DNA of 28,258 nt from an uncultured Treponema sp. GTDB taxonomy: Bacteria > Spirochaetota > Spirochaetia > Treponematales > Treponemataceae. The stretch lies in the NCBI GenBank assembly GCA_905372265.1, contig CAJPOL010000013.1:1-28258 (forward strand), written 5' to 3'. Made by a program: the position numbers and the translations under genes. The notes under the pieces are model-generated. The model had not been told where the DNA came from. It saw nothing but the letters and a program-made list of their open reading frames with translations, and did no database searches. This document shows positions 14,198 to 21,266 of the stretch, piece by piece (the stretch's first letter is position 1; each line of letters begins with the position of its first letter).

Positions 14198-15535
14198 ATG
14201 GCTAATAATGCATTTGTAAATGTGTTTCGGATAAAAGAATTACGGGAGCGTATTCTTTTCACTATCGGCATTTTGATCGTGTTCCGTCTTGGGTCGGTAC
14301 TTACCATCCCCGGTATTGATCCTCATGCTTTATCGGCATATTTTAAGGCGCAGGTACAAGGGAAAAATGCATTTGTCGATTATATGGACTTTTTTGTCGG
14401 CGGTGCATTTTCTAATTTTTCCGTATTCATGCTTGGCGTTATGCCGTATATTTCAACACAGATTTTGATGCAGTTTGCGCTTTTTGTGTTTCCAAGTTTG
14501 AAAAAGATTGCTGAAGATGACGGCGGCAGGAAAAAAGTACAGATTTGGACACGTATCGTATCGGTATTTGTCGCTCTTATTCAATCGTATGCGTTAACGT
14601 TTTATGCGGAATCGCTGCGGTCTGCGGATGTCCCGCTCGGCGTTATCGTATCTGAATTGAAGTTTGCTTATCCCTTTTTGCCGATGCTGACCGTAACGGC
14701 AGGCACAATGATTGCCGTATGGCTTGGCGAGCAGATTACCGCCCGCGGAATCGGGAACGGAATATCGATGATTATGTTTGCGGGTATTGTCGCACGGCTG
14801 CCGCATGCAATTACTCAACTCGGAAGTTCGGTAAAGCAAGGGTTGAATTTTGTCTTTGTCATCATTGCATGGATCATGTTTATTGGCATTATCGTGTTGG
14901 TCGTTTATGAACAGCAAGGGCAGCGGAAAATACCGGTTCATTATGCAAAGCGGGTTGTCGGGCGGAAAATGTACGGCGGACAAAACACTTACATCCCCTT
15001 TAAAATCAATCCGTCCGGCGTTATTCCGATTATTTTCGCTTCATCGTTTTTGACACTGCCGATACAGATTGCTACAACGATCGGGCCGAATGTACGCTGG
15101 CTGAATACCGTTGCACGTATTTTGCAGCCGAACGGCTGGTGGTATAATATCTTGTATCTGCTCCTTATTGTGTTTTTTGCATATTTTTATACGCAGATTT
15201 CATTAAATCCTACGGAAATTGCAAAGCAGATAAGAGAGAACGGCGGGTCTATTCCCGGTATACGGACAGATAAGACCGAAGAGTATTTGCAGAAAATTCT
15301 TAATCGGCTGGTTTTGCCGGGGTCGCTGTATTTGGCGGCGATCGCTGTACTGCCGACGGTAATACAGGGTGTGTTTGACTTTCCGCAGTCCGTTGCAATG
15401 CTGATGGGCGGTACTTCGTTATTGATTTTGGTAGGTGTTGATTTGGATACAATGAGCCAGATAGAAGCACAGCTGAAAATGCATCACCATGAAGGGTTGG
15501 TCAAGCGAGGGAAGCTCAGATCTCGGAATCTGTAG
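14198..15535 (+). CDS. secY: Protein translocase subunit SecY
   Basis: The protein has 445 residues (E. coli 443) and about ten membrane helices. It is the channel of the Sec translocon in the inner membrane, working with SecE, SecG and SecA. The first helix is ILFTIGILIVFRLGSVLTIP, followed by the plug region. The conserved WLGEQITARGIGNGISMIMF lies near residue 180 and FFAYFYTQISLNPTEIAKQI with RENGGSIPGIRT in the cytosolic loop before helix 9. No adk, map or infA follows it, unlike in many spc operons; 43 bases lead to rpmJ. Confidence 0.97.
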   Translation: MANNAFVNVFRIKELRERILFTIGILIVFRLGSVLTIPGIDPHALSAYFKAQVQGKNAFVDYMDFFVGGAFSNFSVFMLGVMPYISTQILMQFALFVFPSLKKIAEDDGGRKKVQIWTRIVSVFVALIQSYALTFYAESLRSADVPLGVIVSELKFAYPFLPMLTVTAGTMIAVWLGEQITARGIGNGISMIMFAGIVARLPHAITQLGSSVKQGLNFVFVIIAWIMFIGIIVLVVYEQQGQRKIPVHYAKRVVGRKMYGGQNTYIPFKINPSGVIPIIFASSFLTLPIQIATTIGPNVRWLNTVARILQPNGWWYNILYLLLIVFFAYFYTQISLNPTEIAKQIRENGGSIPGIRTDKTEEYLQKILNRLVLPGSLYLAAIAVLPTVIQGVFDFPQSVAMLMGGTSLLILVGVDLDTMSQIEAQLKMHHHEGLVKRGKLRSRNL

Positions 15536-15578
15536 CTTGGATAAACGGAAGGTTATTCTTTTATTAAGGAGAAGTGCT

Positions 15579-15692
15579 ATGAAAGTAAGAACCAGTGTAA
15601 AGCCTATTTGCGATAAATGTAAGATTATCAAACGCAATGGAATTGTGCGCATTATTTGCACCAATCCCAAACATAAGCAGCGTCAAGGTTAA
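15579..15692 (+). CDS. rpmJ: 50S ribosomal protein bL36, zinc-binding type
   Basis: The protein has 37 residues, starting at the ATG at 15579 after AAGGAG. L36 is a small zinc protein that binds domain V of 23S rRNA. The zinc ligands Cys11, Cys14, Cys27 and His32 are all present (CDKC, then CTNPKH), so this is the C+ form. Bacteria often carry a C- copy for zinc shortage; none is in this window. The frame is open upstream into secY, but that part is not coding. Confidence 0.97.
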   Translation: MKVRTSVKPICDKCKIIKRNGIVRIICTNPKHKQRQG

Positions 15693-15708
15693 TGGAGGAA
15701 ACTGAAAG

Positions 15709-16074
15709 ATGGCTCGTATTTCGGGAGTCGACCTCCCCAATAAGCATGTCAATATCGCATTGACATATATTTATGGAATATCTCATTCATCCGCGAAGAC
15801 TATTTGTGAAAAAGCAAAAATCGATCCTATGCGGATGATTAATGATTTAAATCAGGATGAGCTTGCTGCTATCCGCGCTGTAATCGATCAGGATTATAAG
15901 GTTGAAGGCCGGTTGCGGACGGAAGTGGCATTGAATATCAAGCGTTTAATGGATATCGGATGTTATCGCGGTCTCCGGCATAGAAAGGGATTACCTGTCA
16001 GAGGACAGCGTACAAGAACGAATTCTCGCACACGCAAGGGCAAGAAAAAGACCGTTGCCGGCAAGAAGAAGTAA
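15709..16074 (+). CDS. rpsM: 30S ribosomal protein uS13
   Basis: The protein has 121 residues (E. coli 118). S13 lies in the head, bridges to the large subunit and touches the P-site tRNA with its C-terminal tail. The start is MARISGVDLPNKHVNIALTY. A helix-two-turn-helix segment follows (YGISHSSAKTICEKAKIDP), and the C-terminal signature is GCYRGLRHRKGLPVRGQRTR with TNSRTRKGKKK. The basic tail is complete. GGAGG lies upstream of the ATG. Confidence 0.97.
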   Translation: MARISGVDLPNKHVNIALTYIYGISHSSAKTICEKAKIDPMRMINDLNQDELAAIRAVIDQDYKVEGRLRTEVALNIKRLMDIGCYRGLRHRKGLPVRGQRTRTNSRTRKGKKKTVAGKKK

Positions 16075-16093
16075 TTTTGGAGGGTAAACGACT

Positions 16094-16477
16094 GTGGCTA
16101 CTACCGTAAAAAAACGGAAAGAAAAGAAAAGCGTATATGAAGGGAATGTATATATTCAAGCGACCTTCAACAATACCATTATTACTATAACCGATTTGAA
16201 GGGAAATGCGTTGTCATGGGCTTCTTCGGGCGGTTTAGGATTTAACGGAGCAAAAAAATCAACCCCGTTTGCTGCACAGACAGTTGCGGAGACTGCCGTA
16301 CAGAGAGCCCAGCAATATGGTTTGCGGGAAGTTCACGTTTTTGTGAAAGGACCTGGGGTCGGCCGTGAATCTGCAATTAGAACACTGGGCGTCATGGGGC
16401 TTAAAATCCGCTCCATTAACGATGTAACACCTATTCCGCATAACGGCTGCCGTCCCCGTAAGACCCGCCGCATCTAA
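16094..16477 (+). CDS. rpsK: 30S ribosomal protein uS11
   Basis: The protein has 127 residues (E. coli 129). S11 lies on the platform and shapes the E site and the Shine-Dalgarno helix site. The pattern NTIITITDLKGNALSWASSG, GLGFNGAKKSTPFAAQTVAE, GPGVGRESAIRTLGVMGLKI and the end IPHNGCRPRKTRRI are diagnostic. The start codon is GTG, ten bases after GGAGGG (16078-16083). rpsD, which sits between rpsK and rpoA in E. coli, is absent. Confidence 0.97.
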   Translation: MATTVKKRKEKKSVYEGNVYIQATFNNTIITITDLKGNALSWASSGGLGFNGAKKSTPFAAQTVAETAVQRAQQYGLREVHVFVKGPGVGRESAIRTLGVMGLKIRSINDVTPIPHNGCRPRKTRRI

Positions 16478-16491
16478 TAAAAGGAGTTTGA

Positions 16492-17547
16492 ATGGCTCGT
16501 AAAAATCTTTTGAAAGGATTCAAAAAACCAAAAGGTCTGGAATTTGCAGCTGATGTGTCAAATGACAGCTATGGTAAATTTACGGCATCTCCCTTTGAAA
16601 CAGGCTTCGGCACGACCATCGGTAATTGTTTGCGGCGTGTTTTATTGTCTTCTATACAAGGGTATGCCGTTACAGCTGTAAAAATTACTTCTTATGATGC
16701 CGATGGCGTTCCGCATGCTATTTCGAGTGAGTTTGAAGCTATTCCAAATGTTACCGAAGATACCATGGAGGTTTTGAATAATCTAAAGCAGATGCGCTTG
16801 CGGCTTCCGAATGAGATCGAACAGGATATTTTTCTTTTTGAATTTAAAGGCCCCCGTTCGGTTACGGCAGCGGATTTCGCTCGTACCGGCCAGTTGGAAG
16901 TCTTATCGGGATCACTCCATGTTATGGAGCTGATGGAAAATGCTCATGTTGAGTTGGAGCTGCAAATCGATTTCGGACGCGGATATGTACCGGCGGAGAC
17001 CAATGAAAAATATGTTGACATTGTCGGTACTATCTCGTTGGATGCGATTTTTAGTCCGGTTCTGAAAGTCAGTTATGAAATTCAGCCGTGTAGGGTAGGG
17101 CAGCGCAATGATTATGATAAACTTGTGCTGGAAATCTGGACGGACGGTACTATTCGTCCGGAGGATGCTCTTGCGGAAGCGGCAAAGATAGCAAAAGAAC
17201 ATTTTACCGTTTTTGTGAATTTCAACGAGAATGAATTGCTCAGCGATGATGAGAACGATGAGAGCGATGAGATGATTAAGCAGTTGCTTGCGACGCCGAT
17301 TAGTGAACTTGAGCTTTCCGTGCGGGCTTCCAATTGTTTAAAAAATGCAAATGTTTCGACGATCGGCGAGTTGACTATGATGACTGAAGATGAAATCTCT
17401 AAAACTCGGAATGTCGGCAAGAAAAGTTTGCAGGAAATACAGGAAAAATTGCTGGAACGTAATTTGCGTTTGGGCATGACTGATTACAGTCATCTAAAAA
17501 ATTCGATTAAGTTATCGAGACAGAAGGAAGAAACAGATGAAGCATAA
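16492..17547 (+). CDS. rpoA: RNA polymerase alpha subunit
   Basis: The protein has 351 residues (E. coli 329). The alpha dimer starts core polymerase assembly and its C-terminal domain binds UP elements and activators. The N-terminal domain shows FTASPFETGFGTTIGNCLRR and VLLSSIQGYAVTAVKI, the dimer and beta contacts. The linker around residue 250 is acidic (DDENDESDEM). The C-terminal domain is LELSVRASNCLKNANVSTIG, keeping the Arg and Asn-Cys-Leu-Lys that bind DNA, then TRNVGKKSLQEIQEKL. The C-terminal tail is about 20 residues longer than in E. coli. It overlaps rplQ by 11 bases. Confidence 0.98.
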   Translation: MARKNLLKGFKKPKGLEFAADVSNDSYGKFTASPFETGFGTTIGNCLRRVLLSSIQGYAVTAVKITSYDADGVPHAISSEFEAIPNVTEDTMEVLNNLKQMRLRLPNEIEQDIFLFEFKGPRSVTAADFARTGQLEVLSGSLHVMELMENAHVELELQIDFGRGYVPAETNEKYVDIVGTISLDAIFSPVLKVSYEIQPCRVGQRNDYDKLVLEIWTDGTIRPEDALAEAAKIAKEHFTVFVNFNENELLSDDENDESDEMIKQLLATPISELELSVRASNCLKNANVSTIGELTMMTEDEISKTRNVGKKSLQEIQEKLLERNLRLGMTDYSHLKNSIKLSRQKEETDEA

Positions 17548-17980
17548 AAACGGATTTAATCCTCTTTCCCGTACGAGTGCGCATCGGCGTGCGTTACATC
17601 GCAATATGGTAACATCTTTGTTTAAGTACGAAAGGATTACCACAACAAAGCAAAAAGCAATGGAAATCCGACGGACGGCGGAAAAATTGATTACACGGGC
17701 TAAAATCGATTCAGTACATAATAGACGTCAAGCTGCGACCTATATTTGGGATGAGGCGATCTTAAATAAATTGTTTACCGATATAGGCCCTCGCATGAAA
17801 GAGCGGAACGGCGGGTATACTCGTGTTCTCAAGTTAGGATTGCGCGAAGGCGATGCAGCTCAGGTAGCAATTTTGGAACTTGTTGACTATACGCTAGATA
17901 AGAGCTTGAAAAAATCTGCCGATGCGAAAAATGGCGGCGCCGATAAAGGTGCTGCAAAGTCAAAGGCTGCAGAGGGGTAA
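17537..17980 (+). CDS. rplQ: 50S ribosomal protein bL17
   Basis: The protein has 147 residues (E. coli 127). L17 lies near the tunnel exit. The N-terminus NGFNPLSRTSAHRRALHRNM and the following segment ITTTKQKAMEIRRTAEKLIT are typical, and GPRMKERNGGYTRVLKLGLR is the second signature. The last 25 residues or so are an Ala/Lys/Gly-rich tail that E. coli lacks. Its start lies inside the end of rpoA, so the two are coupled. The small gene that follows starts three bases after its stop. Confidence 0.97.
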   Translation: MKHKNGFNPLSRTSAHRRALHRNMVTSLFKYERITTTKQKAMEIRRTAEKLITRAKIDSVHNRRQAATYIWDEAILNKLFTDIGPRMKERNGGYTRVLKLGLREGDAAQVAILELVDYTLDKSLKKSADAKNGGADKGAAKSKAAEG

Positions 17981-17983
17981 GGT

Positions 17984-18172
17984 ATGTCAAAAGCACATCG
18001 AGGAAAAGGAATCAAGAGTGTTCCCAATCATGGACGGGGAACGTGCCCTATTACCGGTCAGACCGGCGTGAAACTTTTGTATGAGCAGGAAATTGACGGA
18101 AAAAAAGTCAATATTTCTAAAGTCGGCCGTGCAACAGTGAAAAATAAAAAAGCGGTCGAAGCAAAAGCTTAA
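17984..18172 (+). CDS. 62-residue basic protein ending the ribosomal operon, possible ribosome component
   Basis: I do not recognise this protein with certainty. It is very basic, mainly Lys, Arg and Gly. Blocks seen are MSKAHRGKGIKSVPNHGRG, TCPITGQTGVKLLYEQEIDG and KKVNISKVGRATVKNKKAV. The single Cys sits in CPITG, a weak echo of the CxxTG in bL28 proteins, but there is no second Cys pair, so no zinc ribbon. It lies three bases after rplQ and directly before the operon terminator, so it is expressed with the ribosomal proteins. Size, charge and place suggest a lineage-specific ribosomal or ribosome-bound protein (inference). Spirochaete ribosomes are known to hold extra small proteins such as bL38 and bS22 in Borrelia; identity with either is not shown. 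A short AAGG precedes the ATG. Confidence 0.8.
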   Translation: MSKAHRGKGIKSVPNHGRGTCPITGQTGVKLLYEQEIDGKKVNISKVGRATVKNKKAVEAKA

Positions 18173-18181
18173 GGACAGGTC

Positions 18182-18208
18182 ATGATCAATAAAAAACGCT
18201 CGGGGTAA
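18182..18208 (+). other. 8-codon micro-ORF crossing the operon terminator
   Basis: ATG 18182 to TAA 18206-18208 encodes MINKKRSG. AAGGA at 18171-18175 gives a well-spaced ribosome site. The stop codon lies in the loop of the terminator, so a translating ribosome would cover the whole ascending arm. It is either chance, the remains of a lost next gene, or a device to weaken termination. Confidence 0.3.
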
Positions 18209-18222
18209 ACGAGCGTTTTTTT
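18191..18222 (+). terminator. Rho-independent terminator of the ribosomal operon
   Basis: AAAAAACGCTCG (18191-18202) and CGAGCGTTTTTT (18210-18221) form a perfect 12-bp stem with a 7-nt loop. The descending arm runs into the T tract. It begins 19 bases after the stop of the last gene of the operon. Confidence 0.92.
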
Positions 18223-18240
18223 ATGCCCTCATCTGTAAGA

Positions 18241-18273
18241 CGGAGGCATACCAGTGATGCCTCCGATGTTTTT
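18241..18273 (+). terminator. Second, tandem terminator-like hairpin
   Basis: CGGAGGCAT (18241-18249) and ATGCCTCCG (18257-18265) form a perfect 9-bp stem with a 7-nt loop. It is followed by AT, G and then six T. It may back up the first terminator. On the minus strand no T tract follows it, so it is not a good terminator for the relic gene to its right. Confidence 0.65.
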
Positions 18274-18307
18274 TACTGGAGGGACTCTGATTTTAAATAG
18301 TGCCGTC

Positions 18308-18502
18308 TCATGTGCTGACTTCGTTTGTATGAATCTCGTGTTCGTTGAACCAGTGGGAAGTAACAACCTTGGTTTCCGTAAAAAACCGATACCCGTCTTT
18401 ACCAAGCGTATGTAAGTCGCCTATGAAAGATTCTTTGTGTCCTGAGAATGGGAACATACCGATTGGTACCGGTATGCCGACTATTCTAGTGAGCGCGGTT
18501 TT
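18308..18502 (-). pseudogene. C-terminal relic of methylmalonate-semialdehyde dehydrogenase (MmsA/IolA family)
   Basis: On the minus strand 64 codons are open from 18502 to the TGA at 18308. They read IVGIPVPIGMFPFSGHKESF, then IGDLHTLGKDGYRFFTETKV and VTSHWF. This is the end of CoA-acylating methylmalonate-semialdehyde dehydrogenases (usual form VGIPVP..FPFSGWKDSFFGDLH....G.RF.T..K.VTSRWF), with the usual Trp of SGWK replaced by His. Such proteins are near 490 residues, so about 85 percent is missing, including the catalytic Cys and NAD-binding parts. A TGA directly precedes the relic. It has no start codon or ribosome site of its own. It begins within ten bases of the pnkp stop, so pnkp now occupies the place of the rest of the gene. 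The sequence is still well preserved, suggesting a recent event. Confidence 0.8.
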
Positions 18503-18509
18503 TCATCCC

Positions 18510-21266
18510 TTACAGACGCGGATCGGTAGGCTCGCTTTCCATAGCAAGAACGGCAAAGGCGCTTTCGTGAATATGCCGGAGCGGCTCCTTCCTGACAAAA
18601 CGTTCGAGCGCTTCAAGCCCTAAGGCAAATTCCTGTAAGGCAAGCGCTCTCTTTTTTTTAAGTCCCCGTTTTTTAAGCCGGATAAGGTTTTCCGGATCGC
18701 AATATTCCGGGCCGTAGATAATGCGAAGATATTCTTTTCCACGGCATTTAACAGCAGGCTGCAAAAGTTCGCCATTTTTACCGTAAGCGGTAAACTGGTA
18801 CGGCTTTACTACCATCCCCTCACCGCCCTTGCCCGTCAGCTCAAGCCACCATGTTACTGCATCGGCTATTTCCGTTTCATCTTCTAAATGTATGATTTTA
18901 TACGGTGTCAGTTTAAAAAACATAGAGTCTGCATGGCATATTTCCGCTATCTGTTCCATGTGCCATTGATGATTTTTATCGGCATGAACGGCGCCCTCCG
19001 TTGCTAAAATATGGAACGGCGCAAGTTTGTAATCATCTATGCCGCTGACCTCCCAACAATAGGCGCGATATGCGGAAACAAACTTTTCCGCTGCCTGTTT
19101 TTTCTCCAGAAATGTGTACAGCAGGTCTTGAGCCCCTTCAATGGTACGCTGCGTTGTTAAACGCAGCGCCGCTTCCGCTTCGGAAAGCGCGTTGAGCGCC
19201 GCTGATCCCGTTGCGGCATATTGTGATTGAATAAGGCTTTGTGCTTTTACCGACCACGGCATCAGTTCCGCATCAAGGCATACCCAATCAGTCTGATGTT
19301 TTTCCCAAAAGCCTGAACGGGTCAAGGTATCCCGCACTTTGGTTAAAAACGCTTGTTCGATTTCCGGTTCGTTAAAGAAGTTCCGCCCTGTGCGGGTATA
19401 GCAGATGCCGAATCCTTCGCCGGTAATACCGAAGCGGCGCGCAGCGGTCTGCTCATCTTTACAGATAATGAGCACGGCGCGGGAACCCATGTGCTTTTCT
19501 TCGCAAACCACCGTCTGAACACCGCGGCTTTTATAATAGCCGATTGCTTCAACGGGGTATTCCAAGAAACCGTCGAGCGTACTCGTTTCACAGGGAGACA
19601 TAGTCGGCGGCAGGTAAATAAGCCACTGAGGATTTACCGAAAACCGGCTCATCGATTCAAGGGCGGCGATGGAGTTTTCTTGCCGAATTAAGATGTTGTT
19701 TTTAAGCCGTGTTTGAACAATTCGCCGCCCCGTTACGTCTTCTATATCAAGAATATTATTATCTTGATGCTGCAATGAGATGAAATTGCTGTTTGTATGG
19801 TCTGTATGTGCTGCCGTGTTTTTCAGTGTGCTTTCCGTGCGGCGTTCCGCCGTGCTGTATTCTTCAGCCCTGTACTTTTCCGCAGCGTGTCTCAATACGT
19901 CTGCTGCTGAGTCCGGCTGTATAGCTTCGCCCATGGAGGCATTTGCGGTTTCGTGTCCTGCACTGCTAAGTCCTGCTGCCTCAAGCGGTTTAACCGGCTC
20001 GCAGTATGTCTGCTGCGCCGGTACCGAAACAAGTTCTTCTTCAGGATAGCGCAGCGCAGTGAGGGAGCCGCCGAAGACGCAGCCTGTATCAATATCGATG
20101 GTGTTGTTCAGCCATTGTGCAGATGGCACAGGCGTATGTCCATACACAACCTTTGCATGTCCGCGGTATTCCGCTGCCCAGTTGTACCGTACCGGTAAGC
20201 CGAATTCATCTGTTTCTCCAGTAGTTTCTCCATACAGGCAGAACGAACGCACCGCTCCCGAACCGCGCCCCTGCATTTCCTCTTTCAGTCCGGCATGGGC
20301 AACCACCAGTTTTCCGGAATCCAGCACATAATGACTAATCAACCCGTACAAAAATTCTTTTATATCGTTTTTAACTGTCTCAGATTCCCCCGCAAGCTGC
20401 CGGAGCGTTTCAGCCAAGCCGTGCTTTTCCTGTACTGCTTTTCCGGTGAGTTTTTTGTAGAGCTTCATATCATGGTTGCCGGGAACACAGAGCGCTGCTC
20501 CGTTTCTGACCATACTCATAACCAGTTTGAGTACAGCGGGAGATGCAGGGCCGCGGTCAACCAAATCACCTAAAAAAATAACCGTGCGGTTTTCAGGATG
20601 ACTGACAGCAAATCCGTAGTTTGTGCCGTTATTCGGCACTGACGCTACCGTATAATTCAGTTTTTGCAGCAGCGTAATCAATTCCTCGTAACAACCGTGC
20701 ACATCCCCGATAATATCGAACGGACCGTGCAGCTCAGTCTTATCGTTATAGAGCTTTTCCCGTACAATCGCGGTAACAGCATTAGCATCTTCTTCCGACC
20801 GAAACGTGTAGAGCTTTTTAAAGCCCTCTTTTTTTATGTTTCTGACGGAACGTTTTACATCCTGCAACTGTCGCCTGATGACATGGACAGGAAGAGTCCT
20901 GTCTGTACGCTCCTTGTTTCTTGTTTCGCACAGCTTCTGCGGCATATCAAACACAATGGCAACAGGTAATACGTGAAAGGAATGCGCAATGCTGATGAGC
21001 TTTTTCCGTGCATCGGGTTGAATATTGGTCGCATCCGCAACGGTGAGTAATCCTTTTTTTAGCCGCATTGAAATAATAAAATGAAATAGCTCGAAGGCAT
21101 CGCCTGAGGCGGCCTGATTATTTTCATCGTTAGAAACGATGCCGCGGCACGCATCCGAAGAAACGATTTCATATTGAGCAAAGTGTTTTTTTGCAAAGCT
21201 GCTCTTCCCCGAACCGGAAGCTCCGATGAGCAGCACTAATGCTGTTTTCGGTATACTAATTTCCAT
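18510..21266 (-). CDS. pnkp: Polynucleotide kinase-phosphatase with ligase domain (RNA repair Pnkp)
   Basis: The protein has 918 residues. It is the end-healing and sealing enzyme of the bacterial RNA repair complex with Hen1. The kinase P-loop is GASGSGKS at 15-22 (Lys21, Ser22), with Asp38, Arg41 and Arg116. The calcineurin-type phosphatase has Asp187 and His189 (GDVHGC), Asp233 and Arg237 (GDLVDRG), Asn263 and His264 (GNHD), His323 and His376 (GHTP). These positions equal those I recall for Clostridium thermocellum Pnkp. The ligase-like domain has the nucleophile Lys590 in KHMGSRA, then EGMVVKPYQF and a C-terminal KCRGKEYLRIIYGPEY. That Lys is about 39 residues further on than in the Clostridium enzyme, because the linker at 415-505 is long and low in complexity. 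The start overlaps hen1 by 11 bases. It protects against RNA-cutting toxins (known of the family). Confidence 0.95.
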   Translation of the reverse strand: MEISIPKTALVLLIGASGSGKSSFAKKHFAQYEIVSSDACRGIVSNDENNQAASGDAFELFHFIISMRLKKGLLTVADATNIQPDARKKLISIAHSFHVLPVAIVFDMPQKLCETRNKERTDRTLPVHVIRRQLQDVKRSVRNIKKEGFKKLYTFRSEEDANAVTAIVREKLYNDKTELHGPFDIIGDVHGCYEELITLLQKLNYTVASVPNNGTNYGFAVSHPENRTVIFLGDLVDRGPASPAVLKLVMSMVRNGAALCVPGNHDMKLYKKLTGKAVQEKHGLAETLRQLAGESETVKNDIKEFLYGLISHYVLDSGKLVVAHAGLKEEMQGRGSGAVRSFCLYGETTGETDEFGLPVRYNWAAEYRGHAKVVYGHTPVPSAQWLNNTIDIDTGCVFGGSLTALRYPEEELVSVPAQQTYCEPVKPLEAAGLSSAGHETANASMGEAIQPDSAADVLRHAAEKYRAEEYSTAERRTESTLKNTAAHTDHTNSNFISLQHQDNNILDIEDVTGRRIVQTRLKNNILIRQENSIAALESMSRFSVNPQWLIYLPPTMSPCETSTLDGFLEYPVEAIGYYKSRGVQTVVCEEKHMGSRAVLIICKDEQTAARRFGITGEGFGICYTRTGRNFFNEPEIEQAFLTKVRDTLTRSGFWEKHQTDWVCLDAELMPWSVKAQSLIQSQYAATGSAALNALSEAEAALRLTTQRTIEGAQDLLYTFLEKKQAAEKFVSAYRAYCWEVSGIDDYKLAPFHILATEGAVHADKNHQWHMEQIAEICHADSMFFKLTPYKIIHLEDETEIADAVTWWLELTGKGGEGMVVKPYQFTAYGKNGELLQPAVKCRGKEYLRIIYGPEYCDPENLIRLKKRGLKKKRALALQEFALGLEALERFVRKEPLRHIHESAFAVLAMESEPTDPRL

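Noticed and set aside
18345..18623. Plus-strand 92-codon frame over the mmsA relic and the pnkp 3' end
   Set aside because: The opposite strand explains the sequence as a dehydrogenase C-terminus and the pnkp end. The plus frame has no ribosome site.
20059..20331. Plus-strand open frames opposite pnkp and hen1
   Set aside because: They lie antisense to well-supported domains and show no family features.
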